This document shows positions 7,174 through 14,304 of a stretch of 15,051 nt of DNA, piece after piece; the stretch's first letter is position 1, and the number at the start of each line of letters is the position of its first letter. The notes beneath the pieces were generated by a model. That model was given only the letters and a program-made list of their open reading frames with translations. It ran no database searches and was not told where the DNA came from. The DNA is taken from NCBI GenBank assembly GCA_017936245.1, contig JAGBFY010000124.1, positions 1 to 15,051 of the forward strand, given 5' to 3'. The DNA comes from Kiritimatiellia bacterium (GTDB lineage Bacteria > Verrucomicrobiota > Kiritimatiellia > RFP12 > UBA1067). The translations under genes were made by a program, and so were the position numbers.

Positions 7174-8809
7174 TTTTTGCTCCTCCTGACGAATGGAGAA
7201 CCTGTCCCGTCTCCGCGTCGAGAATGGCGTAGGATTCGGGATGACGGTGAAGCTCTGCCACAAACGTCAGCTTTGTGTTGAATGTGTTCTGGAGTTCGGA
7301 AAGAATATTCGCGTCCTCGGTGCGGAGACGCTGCATCACCGCCGGAGATATGACAATCTTCGGGACGAACGGCTTTCTTTCTATGTCGGCCTGTTTCAGC
7401 AATGTCGTAAGGGTACGCTGCAGTTCGATGGATACGGCAAGCGGGGACTTTACGTGGCCGTGCCCGGAACAGATCGGGCATGTGGACGCCAGCTGCGACA
7501 GGAGCGATTCCTCCTGACGCTGACGGGACATCTCAAGCAATCCGAGCTCAGAGATCGCCAGCACGTTTGTACGTGCGCGGTCGCGCTTGAGAGCGGTCTT
7601 CAGTGCCTTCTCCACCTGCTTCTGGTGCTTGCGGCTCTTCATGTCGATGAGGTCGAGTACAACAAGTCCTCCGATGTTGCGCAGACGCAGCTGGCGCGCA
7701 ACCTCCTCTACCGCCTCAAGGTTTACCTCAAGGATGGCATCTTCCTGAGAACCCTTACCATCCTTGTTCTTGTGGTGGCCGGTGTTCACGTCAACAGCGA
7801 TGAGCGCTTCTGTTTCGTCGATCACCAGATATCCGCCGCCTTTAAGCGGAACCTGCCTGCGGAACGCCTCGTCAAGCTGGCGTTCCACACCGTAGTACGA
7901 GAACACGTTCTTGACCCCATCGTATCTCTTGAGCTTCTTCTGCGCGCGACGTGAGATCTTTGCGGTAAGATCCTTCATCTCGTCGAAGGACTTGGCATCA
8001 TCGATGATGACGGCGTCGATGTCCTCGGTGAGCCAGTCGCGCACGACTCGCTCCACCAATCCGGGTTCCTGGTATACGCAGCACGGCGTGCGGAGATTCT
8101 TGACGTTTCCCTTGAGTTCGTTCCAGGATTCGAGCAGGTTTCGAAGGTCGCGCGCGAACGCCTTGGGGCTGGCTCCCGCTCCGACCGTGCGGACGATGAC
8201 GCCGACATCGTCAGGAAGGAGGAGTCGGTCGAGAACCTTTTTGAGACGGGCCCTCTCCTTCGCATCTCCGATTTTTCTAGATACGCCACGCACCTTTTCG
8301 CCGGGCATCATCACGAGGTAGCGTCCGGGAATCGAGAGGTTCGCTGTGACGCGCGGTCCCTTCGTGGAGATCGGGCCCTTCGTCACCTGGACGATGATTT
8401 CTGATCCCTTGGGGAAGCGCTTTTCGATCTCTTCGTTCGAGAGCCTCGCTGAACGGCCTTTGGGCTTCTTTCCCTTACCCTTGCCGTTTACCTTGTTCGA
8501 ACCCTTCTGCGCCTCCTCATCGTCATCGAGGTACGCATCAATGTCCGGCGACATGTCCCAGTAGTGGAGAAATGCGTTCTTGGAAAGACCGATGTCCACG
8601 AACGCCGCCTGAAGATCGTGCTCAAGGTTCTGGATGCGCCCCTTGAAGATGGATCCCACAAGCCGCTCCTCCTCCGGATGCTCGACCATGTACTCTTCAA
8701 GTTTTCCGTTTTCCATGACCGCCACTCGCGTCTCGAGCTTTTCGACGTTCACGATGATTTCGCGCTTGAACTTAGGTTTGCGGAACCAGTTTAGGATTTT
8801 TTCCAGCAT
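7166..8809 (-). CDS. rng: Ribonuclease G/E family endoribonuclease
   Basis: Cleaves single-stranded AU-rich RNA in mRNA decay and in rRNA or tRNA maturation. The 547 residues begin MLEKILNWFRKPKF; the S1 RNA-binding domain spans about 37-155 (GSIFKGRIQNLEHDLQAAFVD, then ANLSIPGRYLV). It is split by an insertion of about 45 residues at 86-132, first acidic (DDDEEA) and then Lys/Gly-rich. The catalytic core has DVNTG (D340) and VVLDLIDM (D386), matching the metal-binding aspartates of RNase E, then the Zn-link CPICSGHG (C444, C447). There is no long C-terminal degradosome scaffold, so it is closer to RNase G. TGAGGA at 8819-8814 serves the ATG at 8809 and overlaps the rodA stop. In enterobacteria rng also follows mreBCD, so the neighbourhood is partly conserved. 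Confidence 0.95.
   Translation of the reverse strand: MLEKILNWFRKPKFKREIIVNVEKLETRVAVMENGKLEEYMVEHPEEERLVGSIFKGRIQNLEHDLQAAFVDIGLSKNAFLHYWDMSPDIDAYLDDDEEAQKGSNKVNGKGKGKKPKGRSARLSNEEIEKRFPKGSEIIVQVTKGPISTKGPRVTANLSIPGRYLVMMPGEKVRGVSRKIGDAKERARLKKVLDRLLLPDDVGVIVRTVGAGASPKAFARDLRNLLESWNELKGNVKNLRTPCCVYQEPGLVERVVRDWLTEDIDAVIIDDAKSFDEMKDLTAKISRRAQKKLKRYDGVKNVFSYYGVERQLDEAFRRQVPLKGGGYLVIDETEALIAVDVNTGHHKNKDGKGSQEDAILEVNLEAVEEVARQLRLRNIGGLVVLDLIDMKSRKHQKQVEKALKTALKRDRARTNVLAISELGLLEMSRQRQEESLLSQLASTCPICSGHGHVKSPLAVSIELQRTLTTLLKQADIERKPFVPKIVISPAVMQRLRTEDANILSELQNTFNTKLTFVAELHRHPESYAILDAETGQVLHSSGGAKNA
7180..7187 (-). promoter_or_regulatory. Strong Shine-Dalgarno site that fixes the lptD start
   Basis: On the minus strand AGGAGGAG (7187-7180) is followed by CAAAAA and the ATG at 7173. 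It lies inside the 3' end of rng. It rules out the longer open frame that extends upstream to 7263, whose extra 30 residues would hide the signal peptide. Confidence 0.85.
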
Positions 8810-8816
8810 GTTTTCC

Positions 8817-9971
8817 TCAGATTTTCTCCTCGCGGTGGAGGGATATGGATTGCACGATGCCCAATGCGGCTAGCAGTGTCACGAGGAAGGTCTTGCCCGC
8901 GCTGATGAACGGCAACGGGAGTCCCGTGATAGGCATTAGCCCGATGGACATCGCTATGTTGATGTAGATGTGTACGAAAACGAGAGTCATCACGCCGATT
9001 GCGACCAGACGGCCGCGGTCGTCGTTGGACCGTACTGCGGTCCAGAGTCCCGAAAGCAGCAGAACGAGGAACAGCGACAGCATGACTGCTGATCCCGTAA
9101 ACCCCGTTTCCTCCGCAAGAACGCAGAAGATGAAATCGTTCATGGATACGCTCGGAGGAAGATACTGAAGCTTCTTCTGCTCTCCCTTGCCGATCCCTTT
9201 GCCTGAGAGAGAACCATTGCCGATTGATATCATGGACTGCCTCAGGTTCCAGCCGCTGCCGTAAGGGTCGGCCTCTGGATTAAGGAATGTGCGTAGCCTT
9301 GCCCTCTGGTGTTCCTTCAGCGGAAGGTACTTGTAGATCTTTTCCTTAAGCTCCGGATCTGTGGTTGTCTCGGCTTTATGGACTGCGCCAAGGACGAGCC
9401 CAGCGGACAGTGCTCCCGCCACAAGAAGCGGAATGAGAACCTTGAGACAGACCCTTGCGCAGAGCAGCATCGCAAGCGCCGTTGGAACCAGCACGAGCGC
9501 CGTTCCCATATCAGGCTCAGCGAGTATCAGAAGCGCAGGCACAGCCACTATCCCAACGCCCTTCATCAAATCGAGAAATCCGTTTGTCGGACGGTCGGTG
9601 CGCCCTAACATTTTAGCAAGCATAAGTATTACCGCAGGCTTCGCAATCTCGCTGGGCTGGAAGAACCAGAGCCACCGTTTGCCGCCATATACCTTCGAAC
9701 CAAATGCAAGAACGGCAACAAGCATTATCAGTGATATCAGGAAGTACGGAGTGGTGAACAGATCCAGTATCTTGCGGTAGTCGATGAACGCCAGCGTGAA
9801 ATACACGATGAGTCCAAAAAGCGCGGTCGCTGCATGCACGCGCCATGCGTCATGAAGGGCGGTTATTGTCCTGGCTTCACCCGCAGACTTGATGAAGATG
9901 ACTCCTATGACTGCCAGTGCAACCATGGAAAGGAATGAAAACCAGTTGAATTTCAGAATCCTGCCCAGCAT
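8817..9971 (-). CDS. rodA: SEDS peptidoglycan polymerase RodA
   Basis: RodA polymerises lipid II into glycan strands for side-wall growth, together with PBP2, in the inner membrane. The ATG at 9971-9969 gives 384 residues starting MLGRILKFNW; AGGAGG (9986-9981) lies 9 nt upstream, and an open frame reaching further back overlaps mrdA and has no membrane character. About ten hydrophobic helices are visible. SEDS motifs present are QPSEIAKPAVI (105-115), AEPDMGTALVLVP (151-163), GSGWNLRQSMISIGNG (238-253), and MNDFIFCVLAEETGF (277-291), whose Asp279 matches the essential Asp of E. coli RodA. The C-terminal PITGLPLPFISAGKTF (347-362) has AGKTF where RodA proteins usually read YGGSS. It starts 1 nt after the mrdA stop and ends 7 nt before rng. 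Confidence 0.95.
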   Translation of the reverse strand: MLGRILKFNWFSFLSMVALAVIGVIFIKSAGEARTITALHDAWRVHAATALFGLIVYFTLAFIDYRKILDLFTTPYFLISLIMLVAVLAFGSKVYGGKRWLWFFQPSEIAKPAVILMLAKMLGRTDRPTNGFLDLMKGVGIVAVPALLILAEPDMGTALVLVPTALAMLLCARVCLKVLIPLLVAGALSAGLVLGAVHKAETTTDPELKEKIYKYLPLKEHQRARLRTFLNPEADPYGSGWNLRQSMISIGNGSLSGKGIGKGEQKKLQYLPPSVSMNDFIFCVLAEETGFTGSAVMLSLFLVLLLSGLWTAVRSNDDRGRLVAIGVMTLVFVHIYINIAMSIGLMPITGLPLPFISAGKTFLVTLLAALGIVQSISLHREEKI

Positions 9972-9972
9972 G

Positions 9973-11745
9973 TCAGCGTCCCTCCTTCTCTCCGAATATG
10001 GAGGCGAGTATGTTGTGGACGCGTGGGGCGGCCGTCTTGCCGCCGGACTCTCCGCGTTCAACGACAAGCGCGATCGCAATTGTGGGATTGTCGTAAGGCG
10101 CGAAAGCGATTACCCAGGTATCCTTCATGCCGTTGCCGATCTGTGCGGTGCCTGTCTTGCCTGCGCATGGGACCGTGAGCCCTCCCAACGCCTTGCCCGT
10201 TCCGCGAACTCCCTCAACCACGTCGCGCATTCCGCGCCTGACGGTCTCGATGTCCTCCGGTCTGCACGTGAGCCTTCTCACCGGCTCCGGTGGTGGGCTT
10301 CCTTCCGGACGCTTTTTGAGGTAGGGCGTATATACCTTTCCTCCATTTGCCAGTGCGGCGCATTCCATAGCCACCTGCAGAGGCGTGACCTGGAGTCTGC
10401 CCTGTCCGATTGCCGACTGGCTCACGAGTCCGGGATAGAAGGGTGGAGACGCGAGAGAGCCCGCGTAGTCCGGAGCAAAGTCGATGCCGGTTTTGGCGTT
10501 GAACCCGAACTCCCGTGCCGTTCTGAAAAGCGTGTTCGATCCCACGAGATAGCCGAGCCTTGCAAAATACGGGTTGCAGGACTGTTCGATTGCACCGCGC
10601 ATGTTCAGGTGTCCTTGCCCCCACCGGCTCCAGCACCTGAGACGCATCGTGCCAAGCTTGTACACCCCTGTGCATTCATAGTCGTCATGAGCCTTGAAAC
10701 CTGAGTTCAGTGCGGCGATTGCGGTGACGGGCTTGAACGTGGATCCCGGAATGTAAAGACCGGCGGTCGCCCGGTTGAGGAGGGGACGCCCCGGATCTTC
10801 GGAGAGAGCCTTGTATTTCTTCGTCGAGAGGAACGGCACGAATTCGTTCAGGTCAAACGCAGGTGCAGACACCATTGCGAGGACCGCGCCGTCCCGCGGG
10901 TCGAGCGCCACGCACGCGCCGCGCACACCTTCAAATTGCCGTTCAGCGACTGCCTGAATGTCCGGGTCTATTGTAAGATGCAGATCCAATCCGTTCTGAG
11001 CGTCGCGTTCCTGCGTCTCCTCAAGCGAGATGTTGCCGCTTGTCGATTCGACGGGCTTGAATCCGCGGGCGTCCACCGGTATGCGTACTGTTCCCGAAAC
11101 TCCGGCAAGATAGTCATCGTAGTATTTCTCAAGACCCGAACGTCCTTTCATCTCAAGCTCGTACGCCAGCATGTATGCCTCTTCCGGATCGCTCGTATCG
11201 CGGTCGCGCCCCGTATAGCCGATAAGGTGGGCGGCGAACGAGCCGCGCGGATAGTGGCGTTCGGCATGGGATTCGACCGAGAATCCCGTGAACGCGGCGG
11301 CGCGTTCCTCGAATCTCGCAAGTGTGGATTCATCGAGGTCGCGCCATACGCACATCGGAATTGCGCTGGCCGTGCGGATATGGCGCACGATGCGGCGCGG
11401 CGTGATGCTTTCCGGACGATCCACCCCGAGCGCCCCTGCCAGACGGACAATCTCCTCCTCCACGGCGGCGACCGTGTTGGATATGCTGCCGTTTTTGCGG
11501 AATACGGCAAGGTCGCACACAATGTCGCGCCGTGCGCGGGACTCCGCAAGCACACCGCCTTTGGAATCGAGGATGCGTCCGCGGATGCCGGGTTTGCGGA
11601 CGCGTCGCGTCGCCTGATGCGTGAGATCCCTCTTGTATTCTCCGGCGTTTACGACCTGAACGTTGTACAGACCTATCGCGAGTTCGGCGAACCCTGCAAT
11701 GAACAGCGTCGCAAGCATGGCTATCGACCATGAAGGGACTTTCAT
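9973..11745 (-). CDS. mrdA: Penicillin-binding protein 2 (class B transpeptidase of the elongasome)
   Basis: PBP2 crosslinks new peptidoglycan during elongation and activates RodA. The ATG at 11745-11743 has AAAGGAGG at 11760-11753 with 7-nt spacing and gives 590 residues with an N-terminal membrane anchor (7-27); the longer open frame to 12060 is mreD read in another frame. The pedestal domain contains GIRGRILDSKGGVLAE (53-68) and GRSGLEKYYDDYLAG (201-215). The transpeptidase has all three active-site motifs: STFK (S335, K338), SCN (389-391) and KTGTA (530-534). The mreD stop overlaps this start by ATGA, and rodA follows after 1 nt, so all three are translationally coupled. Activity should be periplasmic and beta-lactam sensitive, by family knowledge. 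Confidence 0.96.
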   Translation of the reverse strand: MKVPSWSIAMLATLFIAGFAELAIGLYNVQVVNAGEYKRDLTHQATRRVRKPGIRGRILDSKGGVLAESRARRDIVCDLAVFRKNGSISNTVAAVEEEIVRLAGALGVDRPESITPRRIVRHIRTASAIPMCVWRDLDESTLARFEERAAAFTGFSVESHAERHYPRGSFAAHLIGYTGRDRDTSDPEEAYMLAYELEMKGRSGLEKYYDDYLAGVSGTVRIPVDARGFKPVESTSGNISLEETQERDAQNGLDLHLTIDPDIQAVAERQFEGVRGACVALDPRDGAVLAMVSAPAFDLNEFVPFLSTKKYKALSEDPGRPLLNRATAGLYIPGSTFKPVTAIAALNSGFKAHDDYECTGVYKLGTMRLRCWSRWGQGHLNMRGAIEQSCNPYFARLGYLVGSNTLFRTAREFGFNAKTGIDFAPDYAGSLASPPFYPGLVSQSAIGQGRLQVTPLQVAMECAALANGGKVYTPYLKKRPEGSPPPEPVRRLTCRPEDIETVRRGMRDVVEGVRGTGKALGGLTVPCAGKTGTAQIGNGMKDTWVIAFAPYDNPTIAIALVVERGESGGKTAAPRVHNILASIFGEKEGR

Positions 11746-12179
11746 TTCAAAGCCTCCTTTTGGAGGATGCCAGTATGCTGTTTGACGGCGAGAAACGTCT
11801 TGCGCACCAGCGGGAAAAGCACCGCTGCGTATGCGAACGCCACATAGGCGGTGATGAACGGGGCGTCCCCTCCCCAGAAGCCAAGCCATACCTGATACAG
11901 CGCGGCGGACAGTATTGCGACCAAGAACGCAAAAGACTTGAGAAAACGCGAGAGAAGAGCCGCCGCGAGAAAGAATATCGCGGAGCATCCGAACGGCAGA
12001 CCGCCAAGCGCATCGGCGAAGAGTCCGGCCGCAACCGCAGCCGGAGCGCCGGCGATGCATCCGAACACGAGCAGGAGCGGCGGCTTCGCTCCGAATACGG
12101 CCGGAGAGAGGTCTTGCGCGGCGGCAAGCGCCAGCAGGCCTGTGAAGGCCGCTAAGATCTTGACGAGTTCAGTCTTCAC
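11742..12179 (-). CDS. mreD: Rod shape-determining protein MreD
   Basis: MreD is a small polytopic inner-membrane protein of the MreBCD complex. I place the start at GTG 12179-12177, giving 145 residues (MKTELVKILAAFTGL) with about five hydrophobic helices and a basic C-terminus; GGAGGAGGT at 12199-12191 lies 11 nt upstream. Upstream ATG choices would add a soluble, mreC-overlapping stretch. The start overlaps the mreC end by 11 nt and the stop overlaps mrdA by ATGA. MreD is poorly conserved in sequence; the call rests on size, hydrophobic pattern, PLLLVF and GLFADALGGLPFG segments, and the position between mreC and mrdA. Confidence 0.9.
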   Translation of the reverse strand: MKTELVKILAAFTGLLALAAAQDLSPAVFGAKPPLLLVFGCIAGAPAAVAAGLFADALGGLPFGCSAIFFLAAALLSRFLKSFAFLVAILSAALYQVWLGFWGGDAPFITAYVAFAYAAVLFPLVRKTFLAVKQHTGILQKEALK

Positions 12180-12993
12180 GTCGTATGAATACCTCCTCCA
12201 GTGCGGGGAAATCCACGGCAGGCGCCACATCGCCTTCCTGCTCCAGTTTTGTCGGGTCGCTGCGCGGCCTTGAAACAAGGGAACCCACAAGGATTCCTTT
12301 CGGGAAGATGCCGCCCAGACCGGAAGTCACGATCCTTGTGCGCGGCGGCGGCTCGAAACCGTTCTTCAGGTGGCCGATGTAAAGGGGATTGACGGCATAC
12401 AGGACGACCGCTTCCGTCTCCGCGATCTTTCTGGCTCCGGTTCCGGACACAATCCCGTACATAACGCCAAGGCTTGGATCGCCCGTCTCAAGTTCACACG
12501 AAACCTTGACCTCCGGGTCTGTGATCATCTTGACCGTACACGTGTGTGGCGACACATCTGCCACCATCCCCACAAGGCCATCAGGCGAGGCCACAGCCGC
12601 ACCTTTCGACACCCCATGGAACGAGCCTTTGCCGACACGAAGGAAGTTCTTTGCCCCTGTGGATCCGTCTCTTGAAAGGACAGGCGCATGGATCCAGCCC
12701 TTGAGAATCGCCGGAACGGGCTTGGCCACGCGCTCCTTCGTTCTTTCGTGTTCGCTCAACGCCATTCTCAGGATATCGTTCTCACGGCGGAGCCGGGCGT
12801 TCTCCGCAGCGTAGCTCTGCCGTCTCCAAAGCGTACGGATGCGACAGGATACGTTCTTCTGGAACCATGTGGCGGACTTCTCAAGCGGATATACAGCTTC
12901 GGAGGCGACAGCATAGCCGCCGGCGATCCACAGCAGGATCGCCGCGCCTACAAGCGCACACGCACAGAGCATTATGCCTGTTTTCTTTTCCAA
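12169..12993 (-). CDS. mreC: Rod shape-determining protein MreC
   Basis: MreC is a bitopic periplasmic scaffold that links MreB/MreD to PBP2. The 274 residues start at an apparent TTG (12993-12991) behind AAGGA; the first ATG in frame (residue 8) would cut into the membrane segment (8-30). A coiled coil follows (about 58-85), then the beta-barrel tandem domains with NFLRVGKGSFHGVSKG (116-131), DGLVGMV (138-144), the signature VTSGLGGIFPKGILVGSL (222-239), and VDFPALEEVFI near the end. It lies 31 nt after mreB and overlaps mreD by 11 nt. The TTG start is less certain than the identity of the gene. Confidence 0.94.
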   Translation of the reverse strand: MEKKTGIMLCACALVGAAILLWIAGGYAVASEAVYPLEKSATWFQKNVSCRIRTLWRRQSYAAENARLRRENDILRMALSEHERTKERVAKPVPAILKGWIHAPVLSRDGSTGAKNFLRVGKGSFHGVSKGAAVASPDGLVGMVADVSPHTCTVKMITDPEVKVSCELETGDPSLGVMYGIVSGTGARKIAETEAVVLYAVNPLYIGHLKNGFEPPPRTRIVTSGLGGIFPKGILVGSLVSRPRSDPTKLEQEGDVAPAVDFPALEEVFIRRED

Positions 12994-13024
12994 AACCTTC
13001 CTTGCCGGAAGGATCGCCGGAAGA

Positions 13025-14056
13025 TCAATGTTTCTTGTTCTTCGCGAGGAAGTCGAGTTCGCCCATTACGACGCCCGTGCCTTCGGCCACCGCCGAAAGC
13101 GGGTCGTCCGCAAGCGTGACAGGAAGCCCAGTCTGCTGCGCGATGAGCTTGTCGAGCCCGCGCAGCTGGGAGCTGCCTCCGGAGAGCACAATGCCGCGGT
13201 CGACAAGGTCGGCGGCAAGCTCCGGTTCGCAGTTTCCAAGGGTTATTCTCACGGCATCCACAATCGAGGACACCGCTTCCTGAAGTGCATCTCTTATTTC
13301 CTCGGAGGTGATTGTCATCGTCTTCGGCAATCCCGCCACGATATCACGGCCACGCACCTCCATGGTCTTCTCTTCCCCTGTCGGGTATGCGCTGCCGATC
13401 TCCATTTTGATTTCTTCAGCGGTGCGCTCTCCTATAAGGAGGTTGTACACGCGCCGCATGTACTGCATGATGCATTCATCCATGGCATCGCCAGCCACGC
13501 GGACGCTCCGCGCATGGACGATTCCGGCGAGCGAGATGATCGCCACCTCGCACGTACCTCCACCGATATCAACGATCATGGAGCCGGCCGGTTCGGAAAC
13601 CGGCAGACCCACGCCGATAGCGGCGGCCATGGGCTCTTCCACGAGAAACACCTCACCCGCGCCGGCTGCATGGGCGGCATCCTCGATTGCGCGCTTCTCT
13701 ACCCCTGTGATTCCGCTTGGGACGGCTATCACTACGCGCGGACGGAAATACTTGCCCTTGATCTTGCTGGGTGCGACCTTCTCGATGAAATACTTCAACA
13801 TTGCCTCGGTGATGTCGAAATCGGCGATCACACCCATCTTCATGGGACGGATCGCTACGATGTTCGCAGGCGTGCGGCCAAGCATGCGCTTGGCCTCGAG
13901 CCCCACAGCGAGGACGTGCTTCGAACCTTCTTCGATTGCCACAACGGAAGGTTCACGAAGGACAATGCCTTTGTCCTTCATGTACACGAGCGAGTTCGCC
14001 GTGCCGAGATCGATTCCGATGTCAGCCGAGAAAAAACCTTTGAATTTCGAAAACAT
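13025..14056 (-). CDS. mreB: Actin-like rod shape protein MreB
   Basis: MreB forms membrane-bound filaments in the cytoplasm that steer side-wall synthesis. I take ATG 14056-14054 as start (343 residues, MFSKFKGFFSADIGIDLGT), because its amphipathic N-terminus and length fit the family; ATGs at 14065 and 14092 overlap the promoter. Actin-fold motifs are phosphate-1 DIGIDLGTANSLVY (12-25), DIGGGTCEVAIIS (163-175), and the adenosine motif GIVLSGGSSQLRGLD (288-302), where GGSS replaces the common GGGA. It is the first gene of the leftward shape operon. No Shine-Dalgarno precedes the ATG, while a TATAAT box lies 7 nt upstream, which suggests a leaderless transcript. Confidence 0.96.
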   Translation of the reverse strand: MFSKFKGFFSADIGIDLGTANSLVYMKDKGIVLREPSVVAIEEGSKHVLAVGLEAKRMLGRTPANIVAIRPMKMGVIADFDITEAMLKYFIEKVAPSKIKGKYFRPRVVIAVPSGITGVEKRAIEDAAHAAGAGEVFLVEEPMAAAIGVGLPVSEPAGSMIVDIGGGTCEVAIISLAGIVHARSVRVAGDAMDECIMQYMRRVYNLLIGERTAEEIKMEIGSAYPTGEEKTMEVRGRDIVAGLPKTMTITSEEIRDALQEAVSSIVDAVRITLGNCEPELAADLVDRGIVLSGGSSQLRGLDKLIAQQTGLPVTLADDPLSAVAEGTGVVMGELDFLAKNKKH

Positions 14057-14063
14057 GTTGCGC

Positions 14064-14092
14064 ATTATATTATAAGGTGTATTAGTAAGCAA
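14064..14092 (-). promoter_or_regulatory. mreB operon promoter (TTGCTT - 17 bp - TATAAT)
   Basis: On the minus strand TTGCTT (14092-14087) and a perfect TATAAT (14069-14064) are separated by exactly 17 bp. The box ends 7 nt before the mreB ATG at 14056, so transcription should begin at or one base before the A of the ATG. A second TATAAT overlaps at 14074-14069 but has no -35 at proper spacing. The -35 is part of the block ATTTTCGCTTGC (14100-14089) that recurs at the divergent protease promoter. Confidence 0.65.
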
Positions 14093-14154
14093 GCGAAAAT
14101 TTTATGTATGTTCAGTTGCATGGCTGATAGGGGTGAGTTCGCCAAACGCAGAGT

Positions 14155-14176
14155 GGCGCGATGGGGTCATCGCGCC
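14155..14176. repeat. Perfect 9-bp-stem palindrome with GGGT loop
   Basis: GGCGCGATG (14155-14163), GGGT loop (14164-14167), CATCGCGCC (14168-14176): nine perfect, GC-rich pairs. No T-run follows on either strand, so it is not a standard intrinsic terminator. It lies between the two proposed divergent promoters and would not be part of either transcript. It could be an operator, or a REP-like dispersed palindrome. Confidence 0.75.
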
Positions 14177-14190
14177 CTACCGCCTACTGC

Positions 14191-14211
14191 TAACCACAAA
14201 CCACTAACCAC
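14191..14211. repeat. Three tandem 7-bp repeats (TAACCAC)
   Basis: TAACCAC (14191-14197), AAACCAC (14198-14204) and TAACCAC (14205-14211) are tandem heptamers with one mismatch, followed by TAATAAT. They lie 19 bp upstream of the protease -35. Heptamer arrays of this kind can vary in copy number by slippage; whether they bind a protein is unknown. Confidence 0.7.
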
Positions 14212-14229
14212 TAATAATGAATTTTCCGC

Positions 14230-14258
14230 TTGCGAAAAGAGCCGTGTAGTGGTAAACT
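14230..14258 (+). promoter_or_regulatory. Candidate promoter of the C10 protease gene
   Basis: TTGCGA (14230-14235) and TAAACT (14253-14258) are 17 bp apart, each matching 4 of 6 consensus bases. The -10 is preceded by TGG, giving TGGTAAACT, comparable with the TGGTATAAT before proC. Transcription would start near 14265 and give a leader of about 40 nt that contains AGGAGG (14273-14278) and GAGGTG (14292-14297). Confidence 0.5.
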
Positions 14259-14272
14259 ACGCCCGTTTTTTT
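14244..14272 (+). terminator. Terminator-like hairpin and T-run in front of the protease gene
   Basis: GTGTAGT (14244-14250) can pair with ACTACGC (14256-14262, one G-T wobble) over a GGTAA loop. CCG and seven T (14266-14272) follow. The short, AT-rich stem is weak, and it overlaps the candidate -10, so it can act only on transcripts that begin further upstream. It may instead be a chance product of the promoter sequence. Confidence 0.35.
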
Positions 14273-14304
14273 AGGAGGATTGTACCCTCGAGAGGTGAAA
14301 ACGA

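Larger units (their letters stand above)
14089..14233. repeat. Inverted 12-bp blocks bounding the mreB-protease intergenic core
   Basis: GCAAGCGAAAAT at 14089-14100 and ATTTTCCGCTTGC at 14221-14233 are inverted copies apart from one extra C. Each supplies the TTGC of an outward-facing -35 element. They may be a shared promoter element of two divergent genes, or the ends of a small (145-bp) inserted element. I see no convincing target-site duplication, which favours the promoter reading. Confidence 0.55.

Noticed and set aside
7193..7954. Plus-strand open frame of 253 codons opposite rng
   Set aside because: It lies over the conserved catalytic core of rng on the other strand and resembles no known family.
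11746..12060. N-terminal extension of PBP2 to 12060
   Set aside because: The added residues are mreD read in another frame, and a strong AAAGGAGG site fixes the start at 11745.
14057..14092. Longer MreB start at ATG 14092 or 14065
   Set aside because: Both lie in or before the TATAAT boxes, and the added residues do not fit the conserved MreB N-terminus.
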